Position numbers and translations under genes: made by a program. DNA of 6,449 bases from JAVBMO01 sp031552355 (GTDB lineage Bacteria > Bacteroidota > Bacteroidia > Bacteroidales > P3), in contig JAVBMO010000086.1 of NCBI GenBank assembly GCA_031552355.1, forward strand, positions 1 through 6,449, given 5' to 3'. Below are positions 5,937 through 6,449 of this stretch, in pieces. The stretch's first letter is position 1. Each line of letters begins with the position of its first letter. The notes under the pieces are model-generated. The model had not been told where the DNA came from, ran no database searches, and saw only the letters and a list, made by a program, of their open reading frames with translations.

Positions 5937-5987
5937 AACAATATTAATGAAAGAGAGTTTATAAAAACGTACCAAAATATAAAAATC

Positions 5988-6449
5988 ATGGCATTATTAA
6001 AAAAAGGAGATAAAGCTCCCGATTTTTCGGGAAGAGCTCAAACAGGCGAAGAAATTCAGTTAAGCGCATTCAAAGGTAAAAAAGTGCTTCTCTATTTTTA
6101 TCCCAAGGACAGCACGCCCGGCTGTACGGCTGAAGCCTGCAATCTGCGCGACAACTATTCCGTTTTTCTTCAGAAAGGCATCGCAATTATAGGTGTTAGT
6201 GCCGATAGTGAAAAATCTCACGGCAAATTTGCTGAAAAAAATTCGATTCCTTTTCCTCTGATTGCCGATAAGGAAAAAGAAATTTGTGAAAAATACGGAG
6301 TTTGGGGAGAAAAGAAATTTATGGGGAAAACGTATATGGGAATTTTTAGAACAACGTATTTGATAGATGAACAGGGAGTTATCATAAATGTGTTTGAAAA
6401 AGTGGATACCAAAAATCATACAGAACAGATACTTGAAGCACTTGAAAAA
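5988..6449 (+). CDS. bcp: Thioredoxin-dependent thiol peroxidase Bcp/PrxQ (3' end missing)
   Basis: This cytoplasmic peroxiredoxin reduces hydrogen peroxide and alkyl hydroperoxides using thioredoxin. The frame is open from ATG 5988 to the window edge (154 codons, no stop seen). Since Bcp is normally about 150-157 aa, only a few residues are missing. The N-terminus MALLKKGDKAPDF is typical. The active site FYPKDSTPGCTAEAC (37-51) holds peroxidatic Cys46 and, five residues on, resolving Cys51, the alpha-2 type PrxQ arrangement. Thr43, Pro44 and Arg121 (in IFRTTYLID) complete the conserved catalytic set. The later blocks GVSADS (69-74), FPLIAD (89-94) and YGVWGEKKFMGKTYMG (103-118) are all family standard. 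A complete -33/-7 promoter lies about 50-80 bases upstream. The gene is divergent from the membrane phosphoesterase. A further Cys (100) is present with no assigned role. Confidence 0.95.
   Translation, partial: MALLKKGDKAPDFSGRAQTGEEIQLSAFKGKKVLLYFYPKDSTPGCTAEACNLRDNYSVFLQKGIAIIGVSADSEKSHGKFAEKNSIPFPLIADKEKEICEKYGVWGEKKFMGKTYMGIFRTTYLIDEQGVIINVFEKVDTKNHTEQILEALEK

Larger units (their letters stand above)
5752..5978. repeat. Inverted 10-bp pair: GTACCAAAAT in both divergent leaders
   Basis: GTACCAAAAT occurs on the minus strand at 5761-5752, ending 4 bases before the metallophosphoesterase ATG. It occurs again on the plus strand at 5969-5978, ending 9 bases before the bcp ATG. In both leaders a TAAAA-containing A/T run precedes it. 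The copies lie inside the predicted 5' leaders, so they could act on the mRNA or as a protein-binding site. A chance match in AT-rich DNA is not excluded. Confidence 0.45.
5748..5987. other. Divergent intergenic region, metallophosphoesterase / bcp
   Basis: These 240 very AT-rich bases between divergent starts contain no convincing gene. They hold the bcp promoter (5906-5936), a weak candidate promoter for the metallophosphoesterase gene, a short odd-centred dyad TTTTTAG-G-CTAAAAA (5814-5828), and a direct repeat of GCTAAAA (5791-5797 and 5821-5827). A 10-bp element is shared by both leaders in opposite orientation (5752-5761 and 5969-5978). Confidence 0.6.

Noticed and set aside
6060..6419. 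119-codon minus-strand frame opposite bcp
   Set aside because: It is a shadow of the well-conserved peroxiredoxin; its Phe- and Ser-rich translation is what antisense of a Lys/Glu-rich gene gives.
1..6449. CRISPR arrays, tRNA/rRNA genes, insertion sequences, phage or defence genes
   Set aside because: No regularly spaced repeats, cloverleaf sequences, transposase or integrase motifs, or terminal repeats were seen on either strand.

Overview
The window looks like ordinary chromosome from an AT-rich member of the Bacteroidota. Three things point there. Most starts have A-rich leaders without a Shine-Dalgarno sequence. Several starts lie just downstream of the Bacteroidota -7 promoter box (TAnnTTTG). 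The gene families, a DUF4292 lipoprotein next to a large TPR protein and an RsmG of the 'YFP.LT..Q' type, are typical of that phylum. No tRNA, rRNA, CRISPR array, insertion sequence or phage gene is visible.

Layout. At the left edge is the 5' end of rsmG (minus strand, cut by the window). It is divergent from an Sfp-type 4'-phosphopantetheinyl transferase (plus strand), and a 56-bp gap holds both promoters. The transferase ends convergently with, and overlaps by 21 bp, a minus-strand cluster. In transcription order the cluster is a secreted TPR-repeat protein, a DUF4292 outer-membrane-type lipoprotein and a GT9 (heptosyltransferase-like) glycosyltransferase. The first two are 13 bp apart and the last two 54 bp apart, so one transcript from a promoter near 4530 is likely. 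Upstream, also on the minus strand, is a four-TM membrane-anchored calcineurin-like metallophosphoesterase. It is divergent, across a 240-bp AT-rich intergenic region, from a bcp/PrxQ thiol peroxidase (plus strand) that runs off the right edge a few codons before its expected end.

Theme. The minus-strand block is envelope-directed: an exported TPR scaffold, a lipoprotein that may have a LolB-like fold, a sugar transferase of the LPS/glycan type, and a membrane phosphoesterase. The outer genes (rsmG, PPTase, bcp) are housekeeping. I see no evidence for a dramatic new system. The points most worth following are the TPR/DUF4292 pair of unknown function, the overlapping divergent promoters at 132-167 with a probably leaderless PPTase mRNA, and a 10-bp element shared by the leaders of the two divergent genes at 5752-5978. 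The TPR gene probably starts at 4493, because an upstream TTG start would coincide with the promoter.
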